From: Chara braunii
Taxonomy: Eukaryota > Streptophyta > Charophyceae > Charales > Characeae
Direction: 5' to 3'
DNA length: 35,027 nt
Assembly: GCA_003427395.1 (NCBI GenBank)
Contig: BFEA01000001.1
Location: 5,611,820-5,646,846, forward strand
Shown piece after piece: positions 9,993-18,549 of the stretch. Numbering within the stretch: position 1 is the stretch's first letter; the number at the start of each line of letters is the position of its first letter. The position numbers were made by a program, and so were the translations under genes. The notes under the pieces were generated by a model. It searched no databases. It was not told the DNA's origin and worked only from the letters and a program-made list of their open reading frames with translations.

Positions 9993-10349
9993 AGGAAACC
10001 AAACTGAGATTGTAATCTCAACAGCAAAGGCATCTCTCTTTTCTTATTTAATACGTAATATCTGACAGAGACATAGTAGACTCTGAGAGGAAAAGTGGTA
10101 GGGCAAGCTGACAGTCAATCCTCCTTACAAGGAGCAATCAATGCTGGTCAGGGTTCCTTCGGCCAGACGGAAGGAAGCGTGAGGGGGTTCACCATGTATT
10201 CCATTTTTCGACTTGCCGGGGGAAAGGAACCGGACTGACGCTCCCCATAATGGATATGGAGCCAGGACCATAATGACTTGTTTTTTTTTTTTTTGTTTTT
10301 TTTTTTTTAAAATAATAATAAAATAAAATAAAATAAAAAATTGCTTGCA
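9993..10349 (+). other. LINE-1 3' UTR and T/A-rich end
   Basis: Non-coding DNA after the ORF2 stop. It contains a short GCAATCAATGCTGG block (also found in the 12370-12715 insertion), the 3' hairpin listed separately, and ends in poly(T) followed by AAATA-type repeats. The exact 3' end is uncertain because a plus-strand LINE should end in A, and the T run before the A-rich tract is unexplained. Confidence 0.6.
10240..10262 (+). promoter_or_regulatory. Conserved 3'-end hairpin of LINE-1
   Basis: GCTCC and GGAGC arms form a perfect 5-bp stem around a loop starting CCAT-AAT. The same stem with a similar loop (CCA..AATAG) occurs at 14787-14808 and, on the minus strand, at 12454-12476. Both of those lie in short retroposons with target duplications. 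Such 3' hairpins are recognised by LINE reverse transcriptases in other systems; that role here is inferred. Confidence 0.6.
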
Positions 10350-10504
10350 GGTTACATCAGTGTGCCTGCAATGTTACCATCAGAACTGATCTTCAACTCA
10401 AGTCTATGTGACAGTGACAACATGAGATTTGATCCGGTTTAGCATAACCAGGATGAGACACCTTTGGCGAATCTGACTCGGACTGATTGGACTGTCTAGT
10501 TGCT
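10350..10504. repeat. 155-bp direct repeat, left copy
   Basis: Identical by eye to 10541-10695. The two copies flank a sequencing adapter, so the duplication is most likely an assembly artefact rather than genomic. Confidence 0.95.
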
Positions 10505-10540
10505 GTCTCTTATACACATCTAGATGTGTATAAGAGACAG
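10503..10540. other. Nextera mate-pair junction adapter (artefact)
   Basis: CTGTCTCTTATACACATCT joined head-to-head to AGATGTGTATAAGAGACAG gives the 38-bp circularisation junction of Nextera mate-pair libraries, made of two Tn5 mosaic ends. It is not biological sequence. The flanking 155-bp copies fit a chimeric mate-pair read included in the contig. Confidence 0.98.
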
Positions 10541-10695
10541 GGTTACATCAGTGTGCCTGCAATGTTACCATCAGAACTGATCTTCAACTCAAGTCTATGT
10601 GACAGTGACAACATGAGATTTGATCCGGTTTAGCATAACCAGGATGAGACACCTTTGGCGAATCTGACTCGGACTGATTGGACTGTCTAGTTGCT
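10541..10695. repeat. 155-bp direct repeat, right copy
   Basis: Second copy of 10350-10504, directly after the adapter. After it the sequence continues with CTTGCTCCCC and is presumably the true genomic continuation. Confidence 0.95.
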
Positions 10696-11547
10696 CTTGC
10701 TCCCCGACCCCGTGTTTAATTTGAACGAGAGGTGAGCAAGCCGCTTTCTTGTGCAGTAAGTGACCTGGAAGCGTGCAAGTTGTGCCCCGGTACAGAATAT
10801 GAACTGCCGAAATACTGCCTCTATCCCTAAGCAGTATTTGAACTGCTGGACTATACAGTTTGGCTTGATGGTCTATTGAGATATGTCGATGCTGACTGGG
10901 ACCACCTGCCCAATACCAGGCAACAGCAGCAAAAGGGTAGTTACAAATTACGCAGCAGAGTTGTTCAGCTTCCCAAATAAACTCGATGAAAGTATAATGT
11001 CAGGAGGCAGCAAGTTTGTGAAGTTTCAGAAAAATAGCGGACCTAGGAAGAGCTGAGGAAGCAGTAAAGTCTGTGATATTTCGGAGAAAGCCAAGCTCAG
11101 TGAGACTCCATAAACAGTGCTTTCAGTGAAGACCCAGAAAATTATGAAGTTTGGTGAGATCTCTGTTCAGTTTCAGTGCGGACTTTCAACGGGATTTCAA
11201 AGCGGTTTCGAGTCCGTCCTCAGTTTTGTTCCAGCGAGATCAGTTCAACTTCGGTGAGCTAAGATCAATTTTCAGTATGAAAGTAAATAAATTCAGATCA
11301 AATGCAGTAAGTTCAGTTCCCTCTGAGAAAGTTCAGTTCAGTTTGAGTGAGTTCATTTCAGGTTCAGTCAGAGCAGTTCACCTTTAGTAATTCCATATCA
11401 GATTCAGTGATCTTAGCTTCATTTCAGCAATGGTCAATCCAGACTCTATAATATCCGTTCAATCTCGGAATTGAAATCTAAGTGAGGTTTTCAGTGTAAG
11501 TTTCATTTCAGTTCTCGGCTCAAAAAAAATAAAAATAAAATAAAAAT
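10696..11547. other. Unidentified sequence with dense TTCAG motifs and an A-rich tail
   Basis: No recognised coding region. From about 11115 to 11515 the pentamer TTCAG recurs roughly fourteen times, often as GTTCAGTT or TTTCAG. The segment ends in an AAATAAAAATAAAA tail that runs straight into LINE-3. It could be a retroposon with a 3' A-rich tail or a decayed UTR; no target duplication was found. Confidence 0.45.
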
Positions 11548-11551
11548 AAAA

Positions 11552-11934
11552 AAAATCATAGTTGCGCTGGAAGGTAATAGGATGCGTCGTTTTATGGTCG
11601 TCTTCATAGATGCTCGTCTCTTTCTCGTCGAATGCGCTGGCATGCGCTCTGTAGGTTTGGATTCGTTCCCATTGCACGTGCTGGTGAGCCATCAGTTGAG
11701 GTTTTGTCCCAAATTTTGGTTGAACCAGGAGTTTCTGCTTCATTCTTAGCAGACTTACCTCCGAGCATGCTGAGAACTTGCAATTTGCAGTCTAGTCCCT
11801 TTCTTCGCTGCCTGAGCATTGATCAGGCAGAGATGGAAAAGGTTGTTGAGTTAGACGGCACCCGAGGAGATACCCCCCCCCCCCCCCTTGAAGGAATCCA
11901 GTCTGCTAATCAAACCCAACCGATCAATGGGTAG
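11552..11934 (+). pseudogene. LINE-3 ORF1 C-terminal extension
   Basis: One frame reads MVVFIDARLF and then VGLDSF. After a frame change it reads VLSQILVEPGVSASFLADL. LINE-2 has VVFIDARIPVE, VGLTSF and LLSQVIIEPGVSATCLADL in the same order at 18301-18513, which shows the two are homologous and that LINE-3 carries an indel. I do not recognise this block as a named domain. It lies between the conserved ORF1 C-terminal block and the endonuclease, so it is either the end of ORF1 or a short intervening ORF. LINE-1 lacks it at the corresponding place. Confidence 0.6.
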
Positions 11935-12059
11935 GTTACTTGGCCCAGCTGTCGGCCGCGGAAAAAAATGGAGTAGAAACGTTTCTAGTTGGATGAATTT
12001 GGGCACTCCTGTAGTGGCCCATACGTTTCCTAAAATCGCGTTAACGGGCACGACTTTAG

Positions 12060-12369
12060 GAAGTACTGGTGGTTTAAGAGTAGCTTCATGAAACGTGTGT
12101 GGGCTTGGAGACACCGGGGGTAGACAGAAAGGGACTCACCTTAAGGCATGGTTCCATCACCAGCGCTTGGACATAATCATGATTCAGGAGGCTAAGTTAT
12201 CGGAAGCCAAACTCACCCAGCTCAGGGAATGGTGGGATGACCCTAGTGGTGGTCCCCTGCTAGGGGATCGAGAGGCGTAGTCGCAATCCCAGTCCACAAC
12301 GGGGTCGACGCTCATCTGATGGACTTCTACAGTGATGCTTGGGGGCACTGGTGTTGGATCAAGCTGCAG
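12060..12369 (+). pseudogene. LINE-3 ORF2, endonuclease N-terminus
   Basis: GGLRVAS is followed by a stop at 12089-12091 and then NVCGLGD. In relatives the stop position is Trp (WNVxGLGD), so TGG became TGA. It continues HLKAWFHHQRLDIIMIQEAKLSE, containing the catalytic QE(T/A) box, and REWWDDP, which matches LINE-2 RDWWDDP. A frame change leads to DAWGHWCWIKLQ, which matches LINE-2 DVWGRWCWVKLA. There the insertion at 12370 interrupts it. The gene is inactive. Confidence 0.75.
12356..12369. repeat. Target-site duplication, left copy
   Basis: GGATCAAGCTGCAG, repeated exactly at 12716-12729 on the other side of the retroposon. Confidence 0.9.
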
Positions 12370-12715
12370 TTTTTTTGTTTTTTTTTTAATACCAAAAACT
12401 GGGTTTGCTAGGGGCGCTGGTAAGAGCAGACACCCCTAGCAACCCTGTGGCTGGCTCCGGCCTATTAGTGGGGAGCGACACCTGCTGGAAATCGGGTCCA
12501 GCATGGTGAATGAAAGGTTTTCAGCGGCGGAATCAGCAGGCGACAGGGAGGACCTCAAATCGGCCTTTCAGTTAAAAAGACAAGCTAAGGAGACAGTTAT
12601 TCCTTTAGTACTGCTCAGTCAATCCCCTGGGACAAACGAGGGCAATCAATGCTGGCAGTTTTTTCTCAAAATTTCGTAACTTTTCTCATCTTTGGCCTAT
12701 CTATTATATTGTAAG
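12370..12715 (-). mobile_element. 346-bp retroposon inserted in LINE-3
   Basis: It lies between 14-bp direct repeats and starts with a poly(T) run (12370-12388), so the element is in minus orientation with a poly(A) tail. On the minus strand it carries GCTGG...CCAGC followed by the GCTCC...GGAGC hairpin, as does the 14389-14915 retroposon. Near the other end a CAGTCAATCC...GCAATCAATGCTGG block matches the LINE-1 3' UTR but in the opposite relative orientation. There is no ORF. It is a SINE or a short LINE-derived insertion. Confidence 0.85.
12454..12476 (-). promoter_or_regulatory. 3' hairpin in the 346-bp retroposon
   Basis: GCTCC/GGAGC stem with loop CCACTAATAGG.. on the minus strand, equivalent to the LINE-1 3' hairpin at 10240-10262. 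Just upstream in element orientation, 12484-12502 forms a second small stem (GCTGG/CCAGC). Confidence 0.6.
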
Positions 12716-12729
12716 GGATCAAGCTGCAG
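12716..12729. repeat. Target-site duplication, right copy
   Basis: Exact repeat of 12356-12369. It ends the insertion. Confidence 0.9.
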
Positions 12730-12974
12730 GTTGGGGAGGTTTGCCCAAATTTCCGGCGCGCAGTGGAGTCTCAAAACAACTCTTCCAAAACTTTCCGTGT
12801 GTGGCAGTGGGTCTAAAGCCGAAACCTCTGCGATAATTGTGGCCCAAATAGAATAGCTTGCAAAATACCCCACTGTTTGCTGGTGACAAGTCCCGCGTCA
12901 TGTTGGACGAGGCAGCGTATGCGGCGTGCCCGGTCCACCGAGACCGATGCCTTCACCTGCTCGCATCTGTGCAT
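12730..12974 (+). other. Remnant after the retroposon, probably LINE-3
   Basis: Sequence that followed the insertion point before the retroposon arrived. The endonuclease frame cannot be followed with confidence beyond VGEVCPNF. It ends where the poly(T) tail of LINE-2 begins. Confidence 0.45.
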
Positions 12975-13493
12975 TTTTTTTTTTTTTTTTTAAATAACAC
13001 GTTCAATATCATTGCAAATTGGAAACGAGGCCGGGGACCTCACAACTCCACCCGGGGTTATCCCGGCAGCATCAGCTGGTTTAGCTTATGATTAACAAAT
13101 TCATTGCAAACGATGCATAGAACTCAAAACTACATCATCACAGCAACACAAAACCGCAGAACCAATAGGCCTCTACTTCTCTAGCCTACTACTTCAATTC
13201 CTTCCTAAACTAGTCCTGCCCCCGAATTCACAGACCTAAAAAGGGTCTGAAACTCAACCCAATGCGGCCGAGAGGAACTCCTGTTCCATTTAAGGAGCCC
13301 GACACTCTCCTTCCCACTCCACCCAATGCAGTCTACTATGACCGCCGACTGGAACCGAGTGCACCTGGTTCTTAACGAAAATATCCACCCGGCTGCAGCA
13401 CCGCACAAACCAAAACACCCCTAACCCCAACTAAACAGGACCCTCTATACCTTCTACTTAACCCCCATACTACCCTACTCCATCCTCTTATCC
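12975..13493 (-). other. LINE-2 3' UTR and poly(A) tail
   Basis: Non-coding on the minus strand after the ORF2 stop and ending in the A tail. It contains CCCGGGTGG and CCCCGGCC blocks but not the GCTCC/GGAGC hairpin of LINE-1, so the two LINEs differ in their 3' ends. Confidence 0.65.
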
Positions 13494-14372
13494 CTACTTG
13501 TGTTCGATCCAGCTACAGATCCTCAGCCCGCCTTCTGGGGAGATTGTAGCCAGCTGATTTCCCAGGCACCAAGTTTTTCCAAACCACCGAAGCTCTTCCT
13601 CCCGATTGCCCTGTGTGACACAGAGAGACCAGTCTGCCCTAATAACCAAAGTCAATAGTGATCGAAAAACTGCTTCTGCCTGCTGCTCAGGAAGACATTC
13701 CTTCTGAAATCTTGCATTGTTCCTGTCCATCCAGATCACCCAAAGGATAACGGCTCTTCCAACTTGGGCGATGTACCCCCACCCTTTAGAGGTGCACGCA
13801 GCAATCCTGTTCCAATGCATCTCCCACCAACGCCACCACTTCCGTGACCATGGGCAGTCCCACCACAGGTGGCTAACGGATTCTTCATGACCCTGACAAC
13901 GGTCACACTGCATCTCCACATCCATCCCTCTCTCGCTCAGCCACTTGGAGGTTGGGACCACCACGTGGGATTGAAGCCATAACACAGAGGCTTATGGGAT
14001 GGGAGTATTTTAAGCCGGGATCAGAGTGTTCTCTCTCATTTGGAGGGGGGAGTTGTGGACACTCCCTGTTCTATCTCGTAGTGATTCTTTCCTCAGCAAG
14101 GGGGGAGGTTTTTAAGATTTTATGAATTAGCTTTGATTTGAGTTTCTCTTGTCCGGTGGCTGTTTCTCCTTGCACCTGCCATCCCCAAACCGCTGCGTCG
14201 ATACGAATCTGTCTCAGTGGGGTCCCATTCGCGATCAAGTGAGGGATCATTTGGAAGCCAACCACTGTGGGCGCTTTCAACCTCACCCTTACTTCTGTAA
14301 GCCCCATGAGACCATACTGAAACTGCATTCCAACTCGTTCCAGAGCTGGAAGGTTTGGTATGCTCCGTTTAT
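13494..14372 (-). pseudogene. LINE-2 ORF2, C-terminal region with zinc-binding tail
   Basis: The open stretch 13494-13985 contains VVVPTSKWLSERG, then CDRCQGHEESVSHLWWDCPWS. This is the C-x2-C...H...C motif that ends plant LINE ORF2. The helix RAVILWVIWMDRNNARF follows. The upstream stretch 14071-14328 (LTEVRVRLKAP, GWQVQGETATG) joins, across the retroposon at 14389-14915, to CWLES at the end of the next piece. This shows the insertion sits inside ORF2. A frame change and a stop separate the two stretches. The region follows the RT thumb and probably binds element RNA. Confidence 0.82.
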
Positions 14373-14373
14373 A

Positions 14374-14388
14374 GGACTCAAGCCAACA
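14374..14388. repeat. Target-site duplication, left copy
   Basis: GGACTCAAGCCAACA (a 16th base, A, also matches at the left edge). The same sequence occurs at 14916-14930. Confidence 0.93.
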
Positions 14389-14478
14389 AGAAACTGGGAG
14401 ATAGAGGGCATCATATCACTCCACAGAGCCAGGGTTTATCGATTCTATGGGTTTTCGGTTCTCCAAGGACACAGAGAG

Positions 14479-14506
14479 GGTTTAGGGGTTTAGGGGTTTA
14501 GGGGCT
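14479..14506 (+). repeat. Telomere-like TTTAGGGG repeats
   Basis: Three near-perfect 8-bp units (TTTAGGGG) followed by a degenerate one. The plant telomere unit is TTTAGGG, so this resembles an interstitial, slightly expanded version carried by the retroposon. Confidence 0.6.
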
Positions 14507-14786
14507 TAAAGGGTTTCAGAGGGACATCTCATAGTAACATTGCACAGAGGAGTTGCAGAACAGGACTCTCTCATTTCAGGGGGGCTGCAGAACTAGGGCT
14601 GGGCTAATAATAAAGGAGGTACTCCATGATGGGAAGGGGGAAAATAGCAGCTCCAAGGGACAACGGAGCCCCGGGAAGAAACATGTATCACCACAGCCCT
14701 AGGAAACAACAAACACCAATATCTGTATTATATCTGTATTGTAAGTTGTATCAACGGGACGCTGGACCCGGTTTCCAGCAGGTGCC

Positions 14787-14808
14787 GCTCCCCACCAATA
14801 GATGGAGC
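14787..14808 (+). promoter_or_regulatory. 3' hairpin in the 527-bp retroposon
   Basis: GCTCC and GGAGC arms around CCACCAATAGAT. Same stem as at 10240-10262 (LINE-1) and 12454-12476 (minus strand). Confidence 0.6.
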
Positions 14809-14915
14809 AGCCCGACAGATAAGCCCTCAATTCTGACGGTTCTCTTATCACCTCCAGGATAGAGGGATATCGCAAGGGCTTTTCTTCAAAAAAAAAAAAA
14901 AAAAAAAAAAAAAAA

Positions 14916-14930
14916 GGACTCAAGCCAACA
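14916..14930. repeat. Target-site duplication, right copy
   Basis: Directly follows the A tail and repeats 14374-14388 exactly. Confidence 0.93.
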
Positions 14931-15780
14931 TTTGCTCAAACCATCTTCGAACCAGCTTTCCAACCTGTAGTACCACTCCTCCTCCCCGTTGTCTCTCTTA
15001 TACCAAGTGACGGGGGGGTCGATACCTTCCGGGCCCAGTAACTGCTTCCACGCGACTGGCACAGTTGCACGTAACAGTTCAGCTCTCTCTCCCTGTTGAG
15101 GGAGCTTTAACAAGAGTTTTAACTGCTGAATCGTGCTGACCCGATTTCCACTTATTGGTGTTGTTGTCCCACAAGTCCCCTAGTGTTGAAATGCCTCTTT
15201 GTGCCCAACTCAGACCAAAGGCACCAGGATTCCTCTCCAAAGTGAAGTCTTCCCTAGTTACCTGACGGATGTTATCATTCTTGAAAAGATGTTGACGCTT
15301 CACCTCCTCCTTGGATTTTGGTGGGAGTATGATAGACGGTCTTGCTTTCCTCCATGTTGTAAGCACTTCCCGCCAAAATTTGGAGTGTGGCTTCTTCTTG
15401 GCAAAAGTCTTTGACATTATTACCACCCAAACGTCTGCAGGACGTGTCAGATTCCAGTCAGAGCAAAGCAATGATTCTGTTAGGATAATCCAATCCACTT
15501 TTTCTTTTGCTTCTGCAACTCGAAGGATCCATTTAGCCAACAATGTTGTGTTTTGGGCACCACGATCAAACAATGACAGTCTTCCTTCCTCCCTGGGTTT
15601 GCAGAGCACCTCCCAAGCCACCTTTGATATGTAGCCCTTATCCGGATCTCCCTCGGGTTTCCAGATGAACCGTCTGCACACAGCCTTGATGGATTTGAGA
15701 ACTGGAGTTGACAATCTGCGAACTGTAGCCACACCAGAGGAGGGCGAAAGTCGAGGCCATCACCGCCATAGCTCTTCCTA
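14931..15780 (-). pseudogene. LINE-2 ORF2, RT thumb and linker
   Basis: The stretch 15079-15732 starts with VRRLSTPVLKSIKAVCRRFIW and continues EVLCKPREEGRLSLFDRGAQN and LLAKWILRVAEA. This matches the order of the equivalent LINE-1 region (RCYLWTGAP, KPQEGGLGI, LQTKWILKIL). The final part (15113-14931) reads WYYRLESWFEDGLSKCWLES and runs into the inserted retroposon. Two frames are involved, so at least one indel is present near 15110. The region connects the polymerase core to the zinc tail. Confidence 0.8.
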
Positions 15781-17108
15781 TTAGAGACAAGTGGAAGGCT
15801 TTACCCCACTGTGTACTCTCTTCTTGATCTTCTCCTGAAGGATTGTTTCTTGAGACAAAGAGTAGTCACCCAACGCAATCTGTACGCAAAGAAATCTCTC
15901 TGCGGATTCAGCTGGCACCTGCTCCATACCCCACTGCACTGCAGGTATACACTCCTTTGGTAAGAAGAAGGTCGACTTGTTCCAATTCACCACCGCTTCT
16001 GAGAGCTCCACAAAGTCCATCAGACAACTTTTGAGGGCTTCCAATGAAGATTTTCCACTTATTGAGATTGCAAAAAAATTATCCGCCAGAGCTTTGACCC
16101 TGCTCTCCTTTCCATTGTGCAAAGTACGGCCAACAATCTCAGGATGGCAGCGAGTGGTTCGAGGTGTAGAACGAACAGGAGTGGGGCAAGGGGACACCCC
16201 TGCCTCAACGATCTTTCGTCAGAGATGATTCCATTTACGCAGTCAGATGCAGAGGAGAAACTGTAGATAACCTTGACCCATCGACAAGATGGCTCTCCAA
16301 AACCTACAACTCTTAACGTGGTAAGTACAAATGTCCAGTTCACCCTGTCATAGGCCTTTTCAAGGTCAATCAGGAGGACTGCAACTTCAGCGTCTTCCCT
16401 GTCGATGTACTCTAAGGCCTCGATCGCCGTGACAACATTCTTGAAAATGGACCGACCACGTACGAAAGCACCCTGATCCCTAGGAAGCAGGCATGGTAAA
16501 TGGTGGCCTAATCTCGTGGTCAGCGTTTTAGCCAAAATTTTATAAACCACATTCAAGAGCAAGATTGGCCTCCAATTGCGCACTTCACTGCGATCTCCTT
16601 TTTTGAACAGCAGGGACATAACACCTCGTGTCATAGATTGGCCCAGTCTTCCTCCGGTTAGTATCTCCTTGTACAACTATGTTAAGTCCTCTGCAAACAC
16701 ACTCCAACAACTCTCGAAAAACTCAACGGACAGCCCATCGTTGCCTGGGGCCTTCCCTCGCGCCATACTTTGGATTGTCTGCGGCAACTCCCCTTCGATA
16801 ACAGGTCTGTCCAGTCCCTGTCTCACTTCTTCTGTCAGCCTCACAGTGAAGTTATTCCACAGTGGGGAGAGATCAGCCATGTTCCCATCAATGTCGTCAT
16901 GCGGTTTTCACGTTGTCATGATATCCTCAAAGTAGTCGGCAGCATAGCTACACATGTCCTCGTTTGTGGCTGCCAGTGGAAGGCCCAGTTGATGTGGGTG
17001 CTTGAGCTCTCGCATACGCACAGATTTGTTTTTCGGCAGCAGGCGTTGAAATGCGGATTTAGTCATCCTGTCTGAGGACACAATTCCTCTGATCTTCAGA
17101 ATTTGGTT
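15781..17108 (-). pseudogene. LINE-2 ORF2, reverse transcriptase domain
   Basis: In order: RGKAPGNDGLSVEFFESCW, SLLFKKGDRSEVRNWRPILL, RDQGAFVRGRSIFKNV, VAVLLIDLEKAYDRVNW (motif A, Asp present) and LRQGCPLAPLLFVL (motif B). After a frameshift near 16110-16150 comes VKALADNFFAIS (motif C). Motif C is normally (F/Y)ADD; here the second Asp codon (16078-16080, minus strand) encodes Asn, which should inactivate the enzyme. Stops lie around 17108, 16900 and 16677. The enzyme copies element RNA at the nicked target in active relatives. Confidence 0.9.
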
Positions 17109-18195
17109 TCATCTCTCGTGCTTTTGGACTTGGTGCAGTTCCCATCGGAGAAGCCTTTCACTTCGTTCCTCCGCCCAGAAAAGGTCGGAGATCGGGTGTT
17201 TACCCAAATTGCTTTCTACCTTTTCCACTCTCTCTCGTAACTCGCGTTCCAGGCAGTTCCACTCAAAAACACTGATCTGGGAGACTGTGTCCAGCCTCCT
17301 TGAAATGATCCTGATACCTGCATCTAGCCATTCTGCTAATGAATCGAAGTGGACCTTGCAGTCTGACCAATCCCGCCAAAAATCCTCCACCCATTTCGTG
17401 ATGCCCTCATCAGCAAGTAGATCGGTATTTAAATGGAAGTATCCAGGTCCTCTCTCCTGTAGTGCAGACAACGTGCAATTTAGGACCACGGGCTTATGAT
17501 CCGACATTGAGTCGTTGACTATTTTCGCTCTCAGTACGTCACTAACGGCCGCTTCTGATACCAAAAAATAGTAAAGTCTCCGTCTGATCGAGGCTGTTTG
17601 GGGGGATCTCCCCAACCAAGTGAACCTAGGGTCAGTTGGATGCATCTCCCATAATACATCTCGCAAGTTCCAAGCTTCTATCCAGTCCAGTAGTATCGCC
17701 CTGTCCCGTGTCATGCCACCGTCTGATTCCGAGTCAAGTCCCGGACAACGGACAGTTTTCCAGTCCCCGGCTGCTATAAGCTTACTAGGGTTTGGTAGGA
17801 CAAAAGGTAGTGAATCGAAAAAAATGGAGTGCTCCCCTGGCTCATTCGGAGCATAGACTGTCGAAAATGCCCAGTCTGCTCCCCCAATAGCTAACTTGAC
17901 CCAACACCACCTACCCCACACATCAAAGTCGAAGTCTACCAACTAAGCATCATATGCGATTGTGGATAAGTACAACTACCCCACCTTTGGTGCCCCTTGC
18001 GGGTGACCAAAGTTGAGGGTCGTCCCACCAATCTCTTAATTGAGCAAGCTTACTTTCCGAGAGTCTCGTCTCTTGGATAAGCATAACATCAATTCTCCTC
18101 TGATGGATCCAAGATTTTAGCCTCCTTCCCTTCTTGCTTCCACAGAGATCACCTAACCCCTTGACATTCCACGTGGCAATCCGCAGTCTAACCAT
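17109..18195 (-). pseudogene. LINE-2 ORF2, endonuclease domain
   Basis: It begins LRIATWNVKGLGD, with RIDVMLIQETRLSE (catalytic Glu), then after a frame change near 17945 VKLAIGGADWAFSTVYAP. Two active-site boxes are changed. GDWN reads GDWK (Lys codon at 17757-17759). The RIDYFLVS box reads RLYYFLVS, with Tyr at 17571-17573 where LINE-1 has Asp. MSDHKPVVL is intact. Known L1 endonucleases need both altered residues for metal binding, so nicking activity is unlikely. The Glu/Arg-rich linker ends at a stop near 17109. Confidence 0.88.
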
Positions 18196-18300
18196 TGATG
18201 CCGTGGTTCAGTCTGCATGATTGGATGCCTGCAGGTAACGAATTTTCACCTCTCGTTTTGTCTGCACTTGACGACGGACCCTGAGATTGCCAATCACCTG

Positions 18301-18513
18301 TCAGACACTGAACAAGGGAATTTGAAGATAAGTTGGAGGCATGTTGGGATTCAAATCCGCCAAACACGTAGCGGATACACCTGGTTCAATAATCACCTGA
18401 GAGAGGAGGTCAATCGAGGGGAGAGTTAGTGCGCTCAGTGCGAAAGATGTTAACCCCACTTGCTGCAACCCTGCTGACGCTTCGACTGGAATCCTGGCAT
18501 CGATGAAGACCAC
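18301..18513 (-). pseudogene. LINE-2 ORF1 C-terminal extension
   Basis: The strings VVFIDARIPVEASAG, VGLTSFALSAL and LLSQVIIEPGVSATCLADL match the LINE-3 extension at 11552-11860. The block follows the conserved ORF1 C-terminal domain (one stop, at about 18552) and precedes the endonuclease by about 100 bases. The stop before it may be a point mutation, in which case this is the true end of ORF1. I know no named domain for it. Confidence 0.6.
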
Positions 18514-18549
18514 AATGTAACAGACCGTCTTGTCCTCGGCTGCTTCTGC

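Larger units (their letters stand above)
5050..10340 (+). mobile_element. LINE-1: 5'-truncated L1-type non-LTR retrotransposon
   Basis: On the plus strand the element holds the C-terminal part of ORF1, then an apurinic/apyrimidinic endonuclease, a non-LTR reverse transcriptase and a CCHC-like tail in ORF2. A 3' UTR with a conserved hairpin and a T/A-rich end follow. This is the L1-clade layout of plants. The 5' part of ORF1 is missing or unreadable near the Gypsy-1 junction. ORF2 has three in-frame stops, two frameshifts and a mutated RT catalytic Asp, so the copy is inactive. Confidence 0.9.
11548..12369 (+). mobile_element. LINE-3: fragment covering the ORF1 end and endonuclease start
   Basis: It begins within an A8 tract. 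The first 19 bases (11548-11566) are identical to LINE-1 5553-5571 inside ORF1. Downstream translations match the LINE-2 ORF1 extension and endonuclease start. The fragment is broken by a retroposon at 12370. Stops, frame changes and a long C tract (about 11874-11887) show decay. Confidence 0.75.
14389..14915 (+). mobile_element. 527-bp retroposon inside LINE-2 ORF2
   Basis: It is bounded by a 15-16 bp target duplication and ends in about 28 A residues (14888-14915), the marks of LINE-machinery insertion. No ORF of note. Internally it has three TTTAGGGG units (about 14479-14506). It also has a GCTGG...CCAGC stem at 14761-14779 and the GCTCC...GGAGC hairpin at 14787-14808. About 50 bp around these stems match the 12370-12715 insertion closely. 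No clear tRNA A/B boxes were seen, so it could be a SINE or a 5'-truncated LINE 3' UTR. Confidence 0.9.

Noticed and set aside
12858-13091. 77-codon plus-strand ORF ending in a Phe run
   Set aside because: Spans the poly(T) tail of LINE-2 and two unrelated elements; not a gene.
14699-14923. ORF beginning with a Phe run
   Set aside because: Reverse translation of the retroposon A tail.
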